DNA of 64,000 nucleotides. It comes from Saturnia japonica. Its lineage: Eukaryota > Arthropoda > Insecta > Lepidoptera > Saturniidae. Made by a program: the position numbers and the translations under genes. The notes beneath the pieces are model-generated. The model did no database searches. It saw nothing but the letters and a program-made list of their open reading frames with translations, and was not told where the DNA came from. Shown here piece after piece: positions 34,370 to 46,440 of the stretch (position 1 is the first letter of the stretch; each line of letters begins with the position of its first letter). The stretch lies in assembly GCA_033032175.1 (NCBI GenBank), contig CM065322.1:10354001-10418000 (forward strand). Reading direction: 5' to 3'.

Positions 34370-34947
34370 CTTTAGAAAATTATTTTGATGTGCTTCATAA
34401 GGTTTAGCCCGCGTAAGCCATGAAAGCGCCCGAAAATCATTTTTTGACGACTTGATTACAAATAATTTAATTTTCTCTAATATACAAAAACTTAATAAGA
34501 ATGTATTGCGTAAATTACGTAGTTGACCGTCCGTAGGAGATTTTTAAAAGAAAGGCAATTTTTAGTCCTTTACAAAAACTTATAATAAAATTAATTGATT
34601 ACAATATATAACTTAAACTAAGGTGTGAACCTCCAAGCTCAAGCGATAGAGCGAGATTGTCCTTTTTGTCATCGTTTCATTGTCTCACGAAGTGTTCATT
34701 TCACATGGTCAGCGATTTCCGATAATTCACATGGGAACTTGCACTGTAATTTGAGTCCGCGTTACCTGGTTCTAGGTAGTAGAGTACGTTAGGTAGGTAG
34801 GACAGTAGGTAACACGTACATAAACATATAGATAAATAGATATAAAAATACTGTATCTAGTTATGATTGTGATAGCTTTTAGATTGCTGAATTTAAATAT
34901 TTGTTGTTGATATTTTTAATAATACTTTCTTTTGATATTACACATTT
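34370..34947. other. Upstream flank of the small membrane-protein gene
   Basis: No feature recognised; AT-rich with GTAGGTAGG-type simple sequence at about 34770-34805. Confidence 0.35.
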
Positions 34948-35145
34948 ATGAAAAACAATAAGGTACAAAACCCTGAGTGGAAAGATTCGCGTTACTACTT
35001 CACCAAATTCAAACAGGATTTTTTTACAGCAATTTTCAACATAATGTTCTGCTTTTGTTTTATTACCGCGAAGTTATGTTTTATTGAGTTGTTTTTAATT
35101 ATTTTGATAGTGATCTATACAAAAAAGTATGACGAAGAAGCAAAG
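34948..35145 (+). CDS. Small membrane protein gene, exon 1
   Basis: Carries the hydrophobic segments. The open frame runs past the proposed donor to 35217; the donor (GTATAT) was chosen because exon 2 then follows in phase. Confidence 0.45.
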
Positions 35146-36888
35146 GTATATATGAAACAATGCCGAACGTTGTTTTTCAGGTCAGGTTTTAACAAATCAA
35201 CAGGCTTGTTGTTGTAGTTTAGTTTTAAACGGTAGCGTTTTATTACAGCATGGTCGGATATATTTTGGACACAAAATAGTTCCTCTGTTAATAAGATTAT
35301 TTATTTTTGAAGAAAATTAAAGGGAAAATTTACGAATGAAAAATACACTCAAAAATCAATTTTGGAAAGAACGGATAATTGTTTTTCCGCAAAACCTCAC
35401 TTAATAAGGTGAAATCTCCTTAAACCTTTTTGCCAAATAAAGTGCTGTGAAAATTATGTTTAGAAAAAAATAATTTTTATCAAACATTTTAAATTTTTAT
35501 ATCTTTTAAAACATTTCGTAATATAGCTATTGAATACGGGATAAGAAACATAAAAACAAAAAAATAACATATTAACAAATACCCTACTTAAAGGATCAGA
35601 AGTGTGGGCTTGTTGCCGTATTACCATATGCACATAATTTCCATATAACTGGGTAAGTACCAGGGTCATTATATAGAGTAATAAATAACAACTAACGCGC
35701 TCGAGTATAATTCGCCGAATGCCATGGGAATAGCAGATACTGTATTAGAATAAATTGTGATCAACTCACAATGTGCGAGAGGTCGTTTTGTGCATAATTA
35801 GATCGGTTAATGTTGCGCATTTAAATTTGAAGTCCACATTTCAAATTGTACGCTTTAATAGATTCTGGCAGGAGCTCCACTCGCATTGCGAAGAGAGGCA
35901 ATGTAAGATACTTTTAACAAACCTGGTTTGTCATAATTATTATTTTGAAATTTACTTCTCATTTATTGTCATGTTTGTTAGGATTATAATAGGTGGCATA
36001 TGAAATTAGCGTTTTATATGGAAAAAGAAAAACCAATCGTAAAACCAAACCAAAATTTTATCAAGTTGATAGTGAAAATATTGATTTGTTAAGAATAGCT
36101 ACTTAGTAGGTACTAATATGACAAGTGAAATAATGAAATTTTGTTTTTTCCTACTACAAGTCATTTACAACGAGTGTACCAAAAACTTTAATAAGATGGT
36201 ACATATTTTTTAAATAAATTAAAGAAACTCTTTAGCTGCCACACCAATTTCACTTCGTTATGGAGCGTGTTCGTTAAAATACGATAAATAACACGGGAAA
36301 GATTCAACTTTATATCGGATAAAAGTTGAGGTACAAAAAACCGACCCGATAAAACTTTTCCAATACTAATAAAAGTTTTGGGACAAGCTATAGGCGTCTC
36401 TCCGATGCGATAGATGTGGATCAGTGTTGTTTATAATATTAAGCAACAGATTTACTAAGTTTGTTTTTTATATCGCGACATTGTGTACTGTTAACTTGTG
36501 TATATACATAGTCGTTTTTGTAAGCGTACATTCTACAACAACTCTTTTCCTGCTACAGAGGGCGTTAGTCCAAATTATATACCTACATTTGTTTGGTGAT
36601 GAGCAAAAAACTTAAAAAAAACATTCTTTAATAGCACTTTTGCTTTTATATTTTGTTTGCTTAAGTTTATATAATATATTTTATACTTTGTTTATATAGG
36701 CTTTAAGAAAATCTTTAGTAGTAATCTCGAAAGATAGAACGAAAGACCGTGAAAAACTAAGTATGAGTGCATCAAAAAGTCTATTTGCCCAAAATGGTGT
36801 TTATGCACTTTTAGCTGAAAGAGTCGCAGCATATTCTTCTGAATATACAAGAAATCACGCACAAAAATATTGCACCATTCCGCCGTGA
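34948..36888 (+). CDS. Small membrane protein, unknown family (two exons)
   Basis: Exon 1 (34948-35145, 66 codons) and exon 2 (36700-36888, 62 codons plus stop) join in phase 0 across a 1554-base intron with AAG|GTATAT donor and TTTATATAG acceptor. The 128-residue product has a charged N-terminus (MKNNKVQNPEWKDSRYYF) and one long or two short hydrophobic segments at about residues 28-57. A basic soluble tail follows, with DRTKDREKLSMSASKSLF and LLAERVAAYSSEYTRNHAQ. No signal peptide is obvious, so the first hydrophobic stretch probably anchors it. An AATAAA at 36950-36955 follows the stop by 62 bases. I do not recognise the family. The second exon looks coding by composition and the joined frame is clean, but without transcripts the model is a prediction; further exons are possible. 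Confidence 0.5.
35146..36699 (+). other. Intron of the small membrane-protein gene
   Basis: AT-rich; open frames at 35773-36003 and 36424-36615 show no motif and I regard them as chance. Confidence 0.4.
36700..36888 (+). CDS. Small membrane protein gene, exon 2
   Basis: Starts ALRKSLVVISKDRTK after a TATATAG acceptor and ends KYCTIPP with TGA at 36886-36888. 62 codons without a stop and with balanced codon use in a region where random frames close quickly. Confidence 0.55.
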   Translation, partial: ALRKSLVVISKDRTKDREKLSMSASKSLFAQNGVYALLAERVAAYSSEYTRNHAQKYCTIPP

Positions 36889-37257
36889 ATTAAAAAAATA
36901 ATAACTTTATTGATTTACGACAATCAATTTTTAATTATCTCTGCAGGTAAATAAATATTTTTATTTCTCAAACGTGTTTTTTTTTGTGGCATTTCCATAT
37001 AACCCCTTATTCTTCATAAAAATTTTAAATGATTCAAACATCATTTTGAAGCTCATTTTCAACAAATACAAATAGTTTAAAAATAATAAATAATTTAAAA
37101 AATCATTAGGAATTCCATCTGTTGATAGAAAAATTTCTAATGAAAATAATATATTTAAGTAATATGTAGGAGGCGCCATCTATTATCAATATTTTTAAGT
37201 AACATGACATTTGTTAATTTACATCTTCAACATACCAACCACTTCTAGTATTTTTAT

Positions 37258-37345
37258 AATCGAAACTAGCCCGGTAAAGCTGTAAAATCCATCAGCGGCT
37301 CTGTTTTTCGATAGGGCCCCTAAGGCTAACAGTAAGGTCAGTTCT
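37258..37345 (+). repeat. Dispersed repeat (LINE-tail-like), copy 2
   Basis: GGTAAAGCTGTAAAATCCAT, AGCGGCTCTGTTTTTCGATA, GGCTAACAGTAAGGTCAG: matches the end of 11386-11650. A short CTAACTAA run follows. Confidence 0.6.
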
Positions 37346-38246
37346 AACTAGCTAACTAACTAACTAACTATGGCAATTCTATAAGATAATACTAAATGAA
37401 TCTCGAGGATTTCTACTTCAAATCTGTATGAATTATAAATCAATCAATAGCATCAGCCTTTTTATATAAATCATTTCCTGAGGACCGCCATTTCTATATT
37501 ATTTAATTTTATCGATATTAATAGATACTCATCTACTTAGTTATATGTCGTCACCCAATATGAATAACATAATAACTTATTTATTATACGTATTGTCATC
37601 ATAAGAGTCATATATAAAAATTATCGACTTCAATTTTTGGCATCATGGTTCAAATTGAACTATGAAGTATGGACTCTTTCAGCTTAATGTTTCTAAATTG
37701 TAACTAACGAATTAATTAGTCAACAATGCTATTATACAAGAACATTTTTTTTTATTTATTTACAGTGATATCTTTGTCTACATCACTAAAATGCATCTAT
37801 TAGTCGTAGAAATAAGGTTGTGAAACTCAAATATTTTCTGTACTTCCTTAGCATAGGTATAATTGTATTTTATTGCAATTCAAGTTACGAAGCTATACAT
37901 AAAGGGTTTCGATGTGATAAACTGATAAGAGTGAATGAATTTCGGAAAAACTATACCTTTATGTTTTACAAATAATTTACATCGATAGAAAATATAGGAT
38001 AGGTTAATTAATTTACCTAAGCGGATCCGTGAGCGAATGATGTTCGGGTGCAATTTGATTCTGCCAACTTGGTGCATGTATCATTTGCATCTATCACACC
38101 GGTAATTATAATGAATGAATAACCGGTGAAAGCGAATTGTTTTGTATTAGAGATATAATCTATATGACTTTCTATATACTTGCTATAATTGGTATTGATG
38201 ATAACTGTTGTTTTGTCAAATGACATTTCAATATTACTTGTTCTTG
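37346..38246. other. Intergenic, nothing recognised
   Basis: AT-rich; the open frames here are short and motif-free. Confidence 0.4.
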
Positions 38247-38520
38247 TTACTTAGGGTCGGCACAACATGTTTTCCTCTTCCATTCTACTCTGTTGACTAT
38301 CATCTTAGTATTCGCTTTTATACGCATATTATTCCTCACATAATTCATCCATACATTCTTCGGTCTTTCTCTACTGCCTCTTCATCCACCTTCATACTTA
38401 ATATTCTTTTAGATAAATAACTTTCACCCCTTCTCATTACTTGCCCATACCACGCTAACCTATTACCCCTCAGTTTCCCTGTGACTGGTACTATTTTAAG
38501 ACTTACTTTGATATACTCAT
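38247..38520 (-). mobile_element. RTE-like LINE C-terminus, decayed
   Basis: On the - strand: EYIKVSLKIVPVTGKLRGNR, LAWYGQVMRRGE, then after a frameshift RPKNVWMNYVRNNMR and EWKRKTCCADPK with TAA at 38247-38249. The order (R..WYGHVMRR..GRPK..W.D.VK.D) is the classical end of RTE-type LINE reverse transcriptases. One frameshift at about 38390. Confidence 0.7.
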
Positions 38521-39029
38521 TTCAGTATTACTACTTTCTAACAATAAGTTCTTTTTTATTTTCTTGCCAATTCTTTTGGATGACCGGATATTTTCCGAAA
38601 CGGTTGTACTGTTTTAACGTCCTTAAATTTCTTAGAGCCTAAATTAAATAAAGTATTCTGATCTAAATTAGATTTTGTGTCTGAATTAGGATATGTAATT
38701 AAGGTATTTAGTATACACTTGGGACTTGGCTGTAGACAATAAATAGGTAAATCCTACTCATACAAGTTTCTATCGTTGTTTTTCGGACTGATGTTGCGAC
38801 GTTTGACATTACTCATTCCGTTACTACAAAGGTCCGGTTCACCTTTAACCTTATCATAACAATCGAAACCGAAATTAGGGCATGATATTTTATTCATTAT
38901 TTTGACATTTAGAGAAAGACATACGTTTAGTTATTATTTTTACATGACGAGTTCAAATAGATATTTTTATATTTGAAATCATGATATTTTATTTTAAAAG
39001 TTAACTGCTTATAATTTTAGAAAAATCGT
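38521..39029. other. Intergenic, nothing recognised
   Basis: No ORF or named repeat. Confidence 0.35.
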
Positions 39030-39275
39030 GGTAGTTGAAAGATTTAGACATACGCTGCGGAGTATCGATTTGATTTCTACAGGTTCGAGTCTGAGCATGC
39101 AATGGCTGACGGTGAAGGAAAGCAACGTGAGGAAACATGAACGTTTGAAAAATGTTCTTGTAAAAGTAAAAAACATAGAAAGCGTTTAAAATGCCATTAC
39201 TTACGCCTTAGGCTAACGTGGTGCCTGTGCCCTCCCTTGGGAAGAGACCTTTGCCTAACAGTAAGACACTTACTG
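39030..39275 (+). mobile_element. tRNA-derived SINE, family C, copy 1
   Basis: B-box core ACAGGTTCGAGTCTGAGC, then GACGGTGAAGGAAAGCAACG and TGAGGAAAC, and a 3' part CTTGGGAAGAGACCTTTGCC. The body phrase GGTGAAGGAAAACATCGTGAGGAAAC is familiar from moth SINEs. An inverted relative lies at 54100-54360. Confidence 0.5.
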
Positions 39276-39479
39276 GCTAGTATTCTTATTAATACTTATT
39301 TAGAGTTACTTCGTAACATCTATCATAAACTATAGACTACCGATATAAGTTTTGGGTAGTAATTGTCAAATCTCATACTGCTGCATCATAAAAGCAGTTA
39401 ATGTATTAATCATTTCATCTTTGTAGACATTTCATACCTAAGTAACCGGGCGAAGAATTCGTTTGGTGATTGAACTCTA

Positions 39480-39625
39480 TTTTAGTACTGCAAAGTGACG
39501 GCACTCTACCCTATGGTAGCCACAGTAGCCAAAACAACGGCGACCACCCAGAGATCGCTAAACTTCCGTCGTTCTGCAAGCCTCTCGTACTACACGCACT
39601 AGGTGATGAAACGCGACAAACCAAA
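39480..39625 (+). repeat. Dispersed repeat family E copy
   Basis: AGCCAAAACAACGGCGACCA, TCTGCAAGCCTCTCGTAC and GATGAAACGCGACAAACCAA; same layout at 40560-40750 and 55085-55230. Confidence 0.5.
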
Positions 39626-40189
39626 AAAGAGACACAATTACATGTGGCTTATTATCAAGTAAAGTGGTATACCTAAAACATTTTTCTTGTATTTCAATTC
39701 TAATGGTAAGGTTGCCAAGGCATGAGTCGACCAGGAACCTTGTATGTAAATATTTATCTTAAATATCTTTTCCTACAATTCGGTCTTAAATTCTACGAGA
39801 ACTTCACTAAATAAGTTTTAAATAAACTTAAATTATATTTTAAGTATTTAATTCTAATTTAAGACGAGCAAAGAGCGCACAGTTCGGATAAAGTGAATTA
39901 ACCGTGTGAGCTGATTTTATCATCTCTAATCTACTCCCCGTGGCGAGAACTGTGCTCCAGGAAAACTCGTATTTCGTATCGGTATAACATTTAACTCTGG
40001 ATAATTTACTGGTAAAAGAAAATATGAATTTAGAAAGAAAATATTTTTTTTTCAAGTCTTAATAAAATGTTACTAAATTGCACTCAAAGAATTTGCATAA
40101 ATGTTCGACTATTTAGAACTAATACGTTGGTGTGTGCGCCCAGATACTGCGTTTAATTACTTGTTTTTTGTTAAACCCTTACGCAACAA
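39626..40189. other. Intergenic, nothing recognised
   Basis: AT-rich; no gene. Confidence 0.35.
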
Positions 40190-40400
40190 AAAGGGGTGTT
40201 ATAAGTTTGACCACTATGTGTGTGTGTGTGTGTAGCTGTCTGTGGCACCGGTGGAACAGGTGAACGAATTTGAATGCGGTTATATATGCGGTGATTGTTA
40301 GCGGTGGTTTTTAGACAAGCTTTTTCAAATCGGTTCAGCCGTTTCAAGGTTATCAGCTATTTTCTAGCTGATAAATAGATGTGAGCATCTTCCACATATT
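40190..40400 (+). repeat. Repeat with a GT microsatellite
   Basis: GGGGTGTTATAAGTTTGACC followed by (TG)9 and CTGTCTGTGGCACCG. The phrase is a common moth dispersed repeat in my memory; only one copy occurs here. Confidence 0.4.
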
Positions 40401-40559
40401 AATAAAACCTTGACCTGATAATGCAGCGTCATCAGGAATATTTAGGATACCTAACTCCTCACCAACTTACAGCAGAGTTATCGTATTTGGGCTCATTGAA
40501 ATGGTTTCAATGAATAGGTTACTTATGTCATGGGTTTATAAAATTTTCATTTTATTTTT

Positions 40560-40835
40560 ATAGCAGCACGTCATAATGACGATACTGTGTCTATGGTAAG
40601 CATAGCACAATCAAAACAGAACGATGACCACCAAGAGATCTAAATCCATCCGGTTTGCAAGCCTCTCGGTAGCTTGAGATACACTGGCTGATCCCGAAAT
40701 GGGACAAAACAAAAAGAGAATCCCTGTATCGATTTTATCACTATATGGAAGGTGATTGGGACCTGACTGGGTACCTAGCCTTCAACGTTGCTTCATTATT
40801 AGATATACACCGGTTGTTTTTGCAATGCGACACGC
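40560..40835 (+). repeat. Dispersed repeat family E copy (longer)
   Basis: AACGATGACCACCAAGAGAT, TTTGCAAGCCTCTCGGTAGC, CACTGGCTGATCCCGAAATG; it links the 39480 and 55085 copies with the 108-bp unit at 23614. Confidence 0.5.
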
Positions 40836-40839
40836 CTAA

Positions 40840-41110
40840 TCTTGCTATTATAGCGGATGTTACACCTAGTCTATGATGGTTACGATTCAGTTGAGCACCA
40901 TTGTTGTGTTTAATGCCCAGATTTCAAATCCCATAATGAGCCTAATTGTTGCCTTTAACTTAGAAATTTACTGCTAAGCCTTTTTCGGTATCTTCCCGCA
41001 GCTCCACTTGATAGCCAGTCTACTTTCTAAGGTCAAGGTGACTTAACTTAAGTTTTTTGACTACATCGTCCAGCTACGGTGAGATTGCGGTTAAACACTT
41101 TCTTCAATTA
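40840..41110 (+). mobile_element. SINE family B copy, decayed
   Basis: TGCCCAGATTTCAAATCCCA (eroded B box), ATAATGAGCCTAATTGTTG, then CCACTTGATAGCCAGTCTAC as in the 16560 copy. Confidence 0.4.
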
Positions 41111-42226
41111 CTAATTTAAAAAAAAACTTATATCATGTTCCAGCGTGATATTTTAATTTTAGAATCTCTGGATTACAGATTTGAGAAAAAGGCAGACGGA
41201 GACGTGAAAACACGGAAAGGTCACCGACAATTATAATATTTTTTTTAATTTTTTTATATGTATTTAATTGTGTCAACTTTGAAAGTAAACGTCATGTATT
41301 ATCAGCATCCCGTGTTTAAACATCATGTTACGGAAATTTTAAGTGGATCTGGAAATTACATGTTGTGGTTTTATTTCTAATTCATTAACTTAGATTTGTT
41401 GACCCTATATTATGTAGGTAATATTGGTGGCATTTAGTTTGATACACATATATAGTTTGGTTGTTGTGCATAAGTGAAATGGATTATAAATATGAAGTGG
41501 CAACATGCATTTTTAGATGTCACAAAACTCCCTAAATAGTTCTGACAAGGGAGCCACTATGTTGTCAGAAAACCCCACTTTGTATATAGGAAACTTTACG
41601 AAGGCTTAAAAACATTGGCCCTGGCAAGTGCTTTTTGCGGCGCCAGAACAAGAAGACGAAGAAGAACATTTAATTATAAAGACTTGTTTGTACCTAACCC
41701 GCAAGAAATTTATTTATTTTAAATTCCCCTATCACTTTTTTATTTACGCTACAAGCTTTAAGATTTTTGAATTATTGAATGCAAGCTCCACATTTATTGC
41801 TCTGAAGGCTCCATCTGCCTTTTTCCGAAATCGGTGTTCGGTATTATCAATTTAATTCGCCATTTATTTTTTAAGAATTTTGACAAATATAATACTCATA
41901 ACTATGCTAATATCTAAAAGTCACAGAAGAAATCTGTCAAATTTTTCAAGCACCGCTGTCAAGGTTCCAACCTGTGTAAATTGTAGCTCTTACGTATTTT
42001 GACAAAGTACGATGTAATTTACATTTTAATCCAGGTTAGCGTGTAATGTAATCCGCTCTTTACACCCTTTGAAAAAGCTTTTACAATTTCCCTTATCGGT
42101 ACTATAACGTTGGTTTTACTTAATTTCTGCCTTAACTTTGTTACTTGTCTGAAAGTAGCTGTTGAGGTGCTTAACAAAGTGTATTTATTTGTGTGATTTG
42201 CAGAGTAAAATATTACTAGATACATA
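41111..42226. other. Intergenic, nothing recognised
   Basis: Several chance open frames, no motif. Confidence 0.35.
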
Positions 42227-42364
42227 GGTAAGCAAATACCATTTACAAAATAGTCATTTTATACGATAACTAGGCAAGCAAATACCGTTTAGTATTTAGT
42301 TATTTTATACGCTAAATTGGTAAGCAAACACATTAGCAAATAGCCATTTAATCACAGCGTCATC
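42227..42364 (+). repeat. 46-bp tandem repeat, three units
   Basis: Units starting GG(T/C)AAGCAAA(T/C)AC at 42227, 42273 and 42319, each followed by a TAGTTATTTTATACG-like half. Period is exactly 46 for both steps; the third unit is the most diverged. Confidence 0.75.
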
Positions 42365-43690
42365 TTACTAGGATGTAATGTCCATAACTAAAATATAATA
42401 TTGCAAAAAAATTATAATGTCTGTAATTAAAATGTGATGTCGCTTAAAGTCCAATTAAAGTCTAAGTTTAATTAAAAAAATACTAAGAAGAAGGATGTCA
42501 TATCACAGCAACACTAGTATGTAATGTCATTGTGTCTCACGTCTTACAACGTTCACCAGCCATATCTACATTGCCAGCGGCTTGAACCATAACCTTCTAC
42601 TAAAATCAAGTATAAATGATTGATGATGATGATAATGATGAACACGTTAAACCAGATTGAAGTTTACAATTGCATACATTTTGACACAATTAAACTGAAT
42701 TTAATCATGTTCTAAAATATATTTACCATAAATGTAATAAGTATATAAATCTATGATGATATGACTGTACCACAACTACTGACTTTTCATTAGTTGTACA
42801 ACGGAAAGCATACATCATTCCCAAATTGATAGGATATAAGAATTGGGGCATTTCAAGTGAAGGGAACAGCGAAAAAGTTTGGTTCTGAAATTCGTTCATA
42901 TTCTGCCTTTGTACTTCTAAAAGGTAGGATGTGAACACACAATTTTTTTTTTCTATGATGTTTATTTGTAAAGTTGTGAGCTTCTAAAGAATAGTCGAAA
43001 TTGAAATTCGGATTGTTTAGAAGTACTTTTTCGTATTGAATTAATTAAAAATAATATATTAAAAGTAGTGAACTATATAGAAAATGTTCAGGTCTTTTTT
43101 AAAGTAAAACGATAATTGAAAAAAAAAAATGTACAAAACCGGTTCAAAACAAAATTTCACTAACTTCATCCAAAATATCTGAAAGTACATATAAACACTA
43201 GAGATTTTAAAATGAGATCTGCGTTAGTTAAGGAGGTAGGTAGATTACATATCGCACTGAGTATGATCTCAGGCGCTTGTTAGATCGGTTGGTTTCTACG
43301 AAAAAAGACGTACTTAGTTAAACTGATGTGATAATATTTATTATAATGATAATATACTCTTAAAAGAAGACTCTTACTTCTACCCTTTCTAGTATAATAT
43401 GACTTAGATTCTATTTCATGAAAAAATATTTCTTTATGCCGATAAGAGATGGCGCTAATAATTGTTAGCTAACTGTAAAATAGCTGTGCACCTCAGTTTC
43501 ACCTGTCTTAAATTTATTTCACCAACTCTCATTTCTCATATTTACCTACAGCTTCGCAGCTTGCTTAGTGCTTGATCGCTTCCTCAATAAGAGGCTGTCT
43601 AAGGTAAAAATATTTTTAAATTTAACTAGTAGATTCCAGACAGTATAGCATTCAAACAAGCTAAATAAGAATCTCTTGAGTTTTATAATT
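42365..43690. other. Intergenic with one Helitron-type scrap
   Basis: 42785-42850 (GGAAAGCATACATCATTCCC, TTGATAGGATATAAGAATTG) belongs to the 27088-type family, + orientation. Otherwise AT-rich and unassigned. Confidence 0.4.
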
Positions 43691-43699
43691 CATATATAT

Positions 43700-43905
43700 A
43701 TAAAAATCTTCTGTGCGTCTGTTCATAATCGACAAATTTCTGAACGACTTGACCGATTCAGATTTTTTTTTATCGAAATGGTATTTCGTAGCTGTGTTGG
43801 TATCCGATAGGTGATGCTGTGATCGAGCCATTAACCACCGAAAAAGGCAGAACTAAGTCTGATCGGGCCAACTAATATTAGTATAAATACAGAACAGAAT
43901 CCCCC
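43700..43905. repeat. Possible Helitron-type repeat fragment
   Basis: ATATATAAAAATCTTCTGTG at one end and CCAACTAATATTAGTATAAA at the other; the second, read on the - strand, resembles Helitron 5' ends with ACTAATATTA. Single copy, so weak. Confidence 0.3.
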
Positions 43906-43954
43906 CACTATACTATGGATATACATACATATGACGATATTTTCCTTCATTAAT

Positions 43955-44045
43955 TTAGGCTCATTGTGGGTTTCGAATTCATTATTCTTGGATGCGTGCT
44001 TCCATAGTTGCTTCAGAAGGTTTGATAACGTTTAATATATTTGTA
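43955..44045 (-). mobile_element. SINE family B fragment
   Basis: TTAGGCTCATTGTGGGTTTC then GAATTCATT: the inverted head of the family also seen at 44500-44545. Confidence 0.4.
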
Positions 44046-44269
44046 AATAATCTACACATGAGCAACAAAGGTGTGAAGATATAGAACGCATCGTTTGCGT
44101 ACCCAGTATCAACACGTCAGTGATGACAAATTGTTAGCGCTATGCCCTACCACTTCCATTATTTCATTTGCCACGGTTCACATGTCAAAGTTGCTTGTGA
44201 TTGTGGGTGTGAAGATCAGGAACGAAATCAGTTTTTTATTTTATTTTTTAAATCATCATAGGCTGGCTT

Positions 44270-44570
44270 AGCGTTTGATCAAATTCTGGTGTTAAGTTAC
44301 GATGTTGTCCAAGATGACAGCACGCTAAGCCTAGTGCGAGGACTGGCTCTCAAGTGCAGATATCTGTACGCATCTATAAGTGCTTGGTGACAGCACTTAG
44401 CTCACTCAGCTTCAACTTGAGGGTGGTAGGTTGCCAGGCAAGCACTAGAAAATACCCTACCATCATGCTATGGTTTCATCATGATGCTTTTCTTCACCGA
44501 AACCTTAGGCTCATTGCTGAGATTCGAACTCACGTTGACCGATGTGATGTCCGAACAAGCTACCAGCCAC
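44270..44570 (-). mobile_element. tRNA-derived SINE, family B, inverted copy
   Basis: TTCTTCACCGAAACCTTAGG, then GAGATTCGAACTCACGTTGA (B box on the - strand) at the right and CTCTCAAGTGCAGATATCTG toward the left. The most complete copy of this family. Confidence 0.6.
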
Positions 44571-46274
44571 CACTGATTCATCATTGCTTCGTTGCAGTTT
44601 ACAAACTAGCAAGAGAGTAATTTGACATAACTAGAGCGATCAAATTGTATATGAATTATTGACTCTAGATGAAAACGAAATTGTTACCTTTGGGTTTTAT
44701 TCAAATAATCTACTAGACTTTAACTAATATAATATGTATATCTTGTGTGCAACATATAAATCAGTGTTTACTTGATAATCTAGTTATAAATATTATATAG
44801 GTACACTCGCATGTTGTCTTATTTATTTTGCTGAAGACAAAAGCTGTGTAAGAAACTTTAACATGAAAAAAATATGTTTATAAACCGTGGAATCATGATT
44901 TTGACTTGGTTGATAAGTTATACAGAAATATTAAGCAAGCAGCTTATTGCTTTACACTTTACATAATTACCATAACGACTGATTAGGCGGACAGAGTTAC
45001 ATCTCAATACTAGAAGTAGATTGCCCTCCACGCCGAATAATAATACTCCTAGCAACCCTCCATCGCTTTATAGGAACACCGCCTCCGAATCGCCACCGCG
45101 CTGTTTCCTCCGCCGTAATTCAAACGATCGTACTATGATGTCATGTGCCATAGAGTTAGTTGAAAGTCTTCTAATGAGGTGATGTGATTTGTATATAAAT
45201 TAAAAAAAATAATATGGAAATCATTATATCAACCGTATCTGAGGGTCAAGCCGTCCAATCTAAAGCTAGAGTCTAGAGTGCAAACCTGAGTAAACCAACG
45301 CACACCATAACGAGTGGACGAATTTTAAAATTACCACGTTAACCTTTTCACGTAGCCATGTGTTTGCAGCTCCGACACTCGTCACAGATACACACCTCTT
45401 TGTGCAATTTACAACACATTTGAACCGTGCGCGCTCTAATGTTGTATTCATTTTTTTAATTATGTTTATTTACATAAAAATAGCATTTGCATAAAATACT
45501 TGCTACTTATGAAACTTGTGTGGACAATTTAAAACGTTTTAAATAATTCATTATAAAATAAATATAAATTCGTACTTTATAATTGAGGGATACAAAAGGA
45601 AACCCCATTGTTCATTTTTGAATAAAAATAAGTTTATGCTTAAACTCATTTAAAAGAAATATTAGGTTTAATAGTAATATTAGTTTAATATTATGTCAAC
45701 TGATTTCTCTCAACAGTATTTTTCTTTTATGGGACCAGCCACTGATAATCTTTTTATTAATAAAATATCGCTAAAATAATTATTTATTGTTTGGCCTTCC
45801 TGAATGTAATGAACAATAGAGACTTAGCTTTTATACTCCGCAATTATTATGATTGTTTAACATAAAATGGCCAAATGGAAGCCACCGATCTGTTTTTTTT
45901 TTTAACAAGCATTACTGCTCTACATGCCGCTGATGAAAACTTTATCATGTTTAGTATAATTATTGTAGTTCTAAATTCACTTTATTGTTTAAAAAACAAA
46001 TAATATGAAGTTTAGTTAAAAAAAAATTATACGTAAAAGTAGAGTTGTTGTGTAATTTTTCTTTGGATTTTTAAACACCGTAATTCAAATTTAAGAATGA
46101 ATATTGTTAACAACCACAACTTTTTATGAATTTCAGAACGAACATTGCTATGTTCCATGCTATAGGTACTGCTAGTATAGACCTATAATATTAGATTTAA
46201 TCTAAACTTTCGTCACCAGTAAAAAGTAATAATATAATATTTATATTTAAAACAACATATTCAGTCAAATATCA
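44571..46274. other. Intergenic; one GC-richer patch
   Basis: 45010-45130 is C-rich (CCCTCCACGCCGAATAATAA, CGCCTCCGAATCGCCACCGC) with several CpGs in otherwise AT-rich DNA. No ORF or repeat identity was established; it might be regulatory or a repeat scrap. Confidence 0.35.
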
Positions 46275-46440
46275 ACTATACGTACATCATCATCACCATC
46301 AGCCTGTATTAGTCCGATTCGGGCATAGGGCTCCCTAAAAATAACCACTGGACACGATGTTCTGTCCTTCGCACACAGTCGAATCCAGCCATCCTACGCA
46401 GTTCGTCGCTCCATCATGCAAGAGGACGTCCCACTATACA
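46275..46440. repeat. Retroelement-derived dispersed repeat, copy 2
   Basis: CATCATCACCATCAGCCTGT, GGGCATAGGGCTCCC, GGACACGATGTTCTGTCCTT, GAGGACGTCCCACTATA. Same family as 31110-31330. Confidence 0.5.

Noticed and set aside
34948..35217. A single-exon 89-codon gene
   Set aside because: The last 24 codons after the GTATAT donor are less convincing than the in-phase exon 2 at 36700; the two-exon model is preferred but not proven.
44354..44620. An 88-codon + strand frame
   Set aside because: It lies across an inverted SINE; the apparent motif content is SINE sequence read in the wrong sense.
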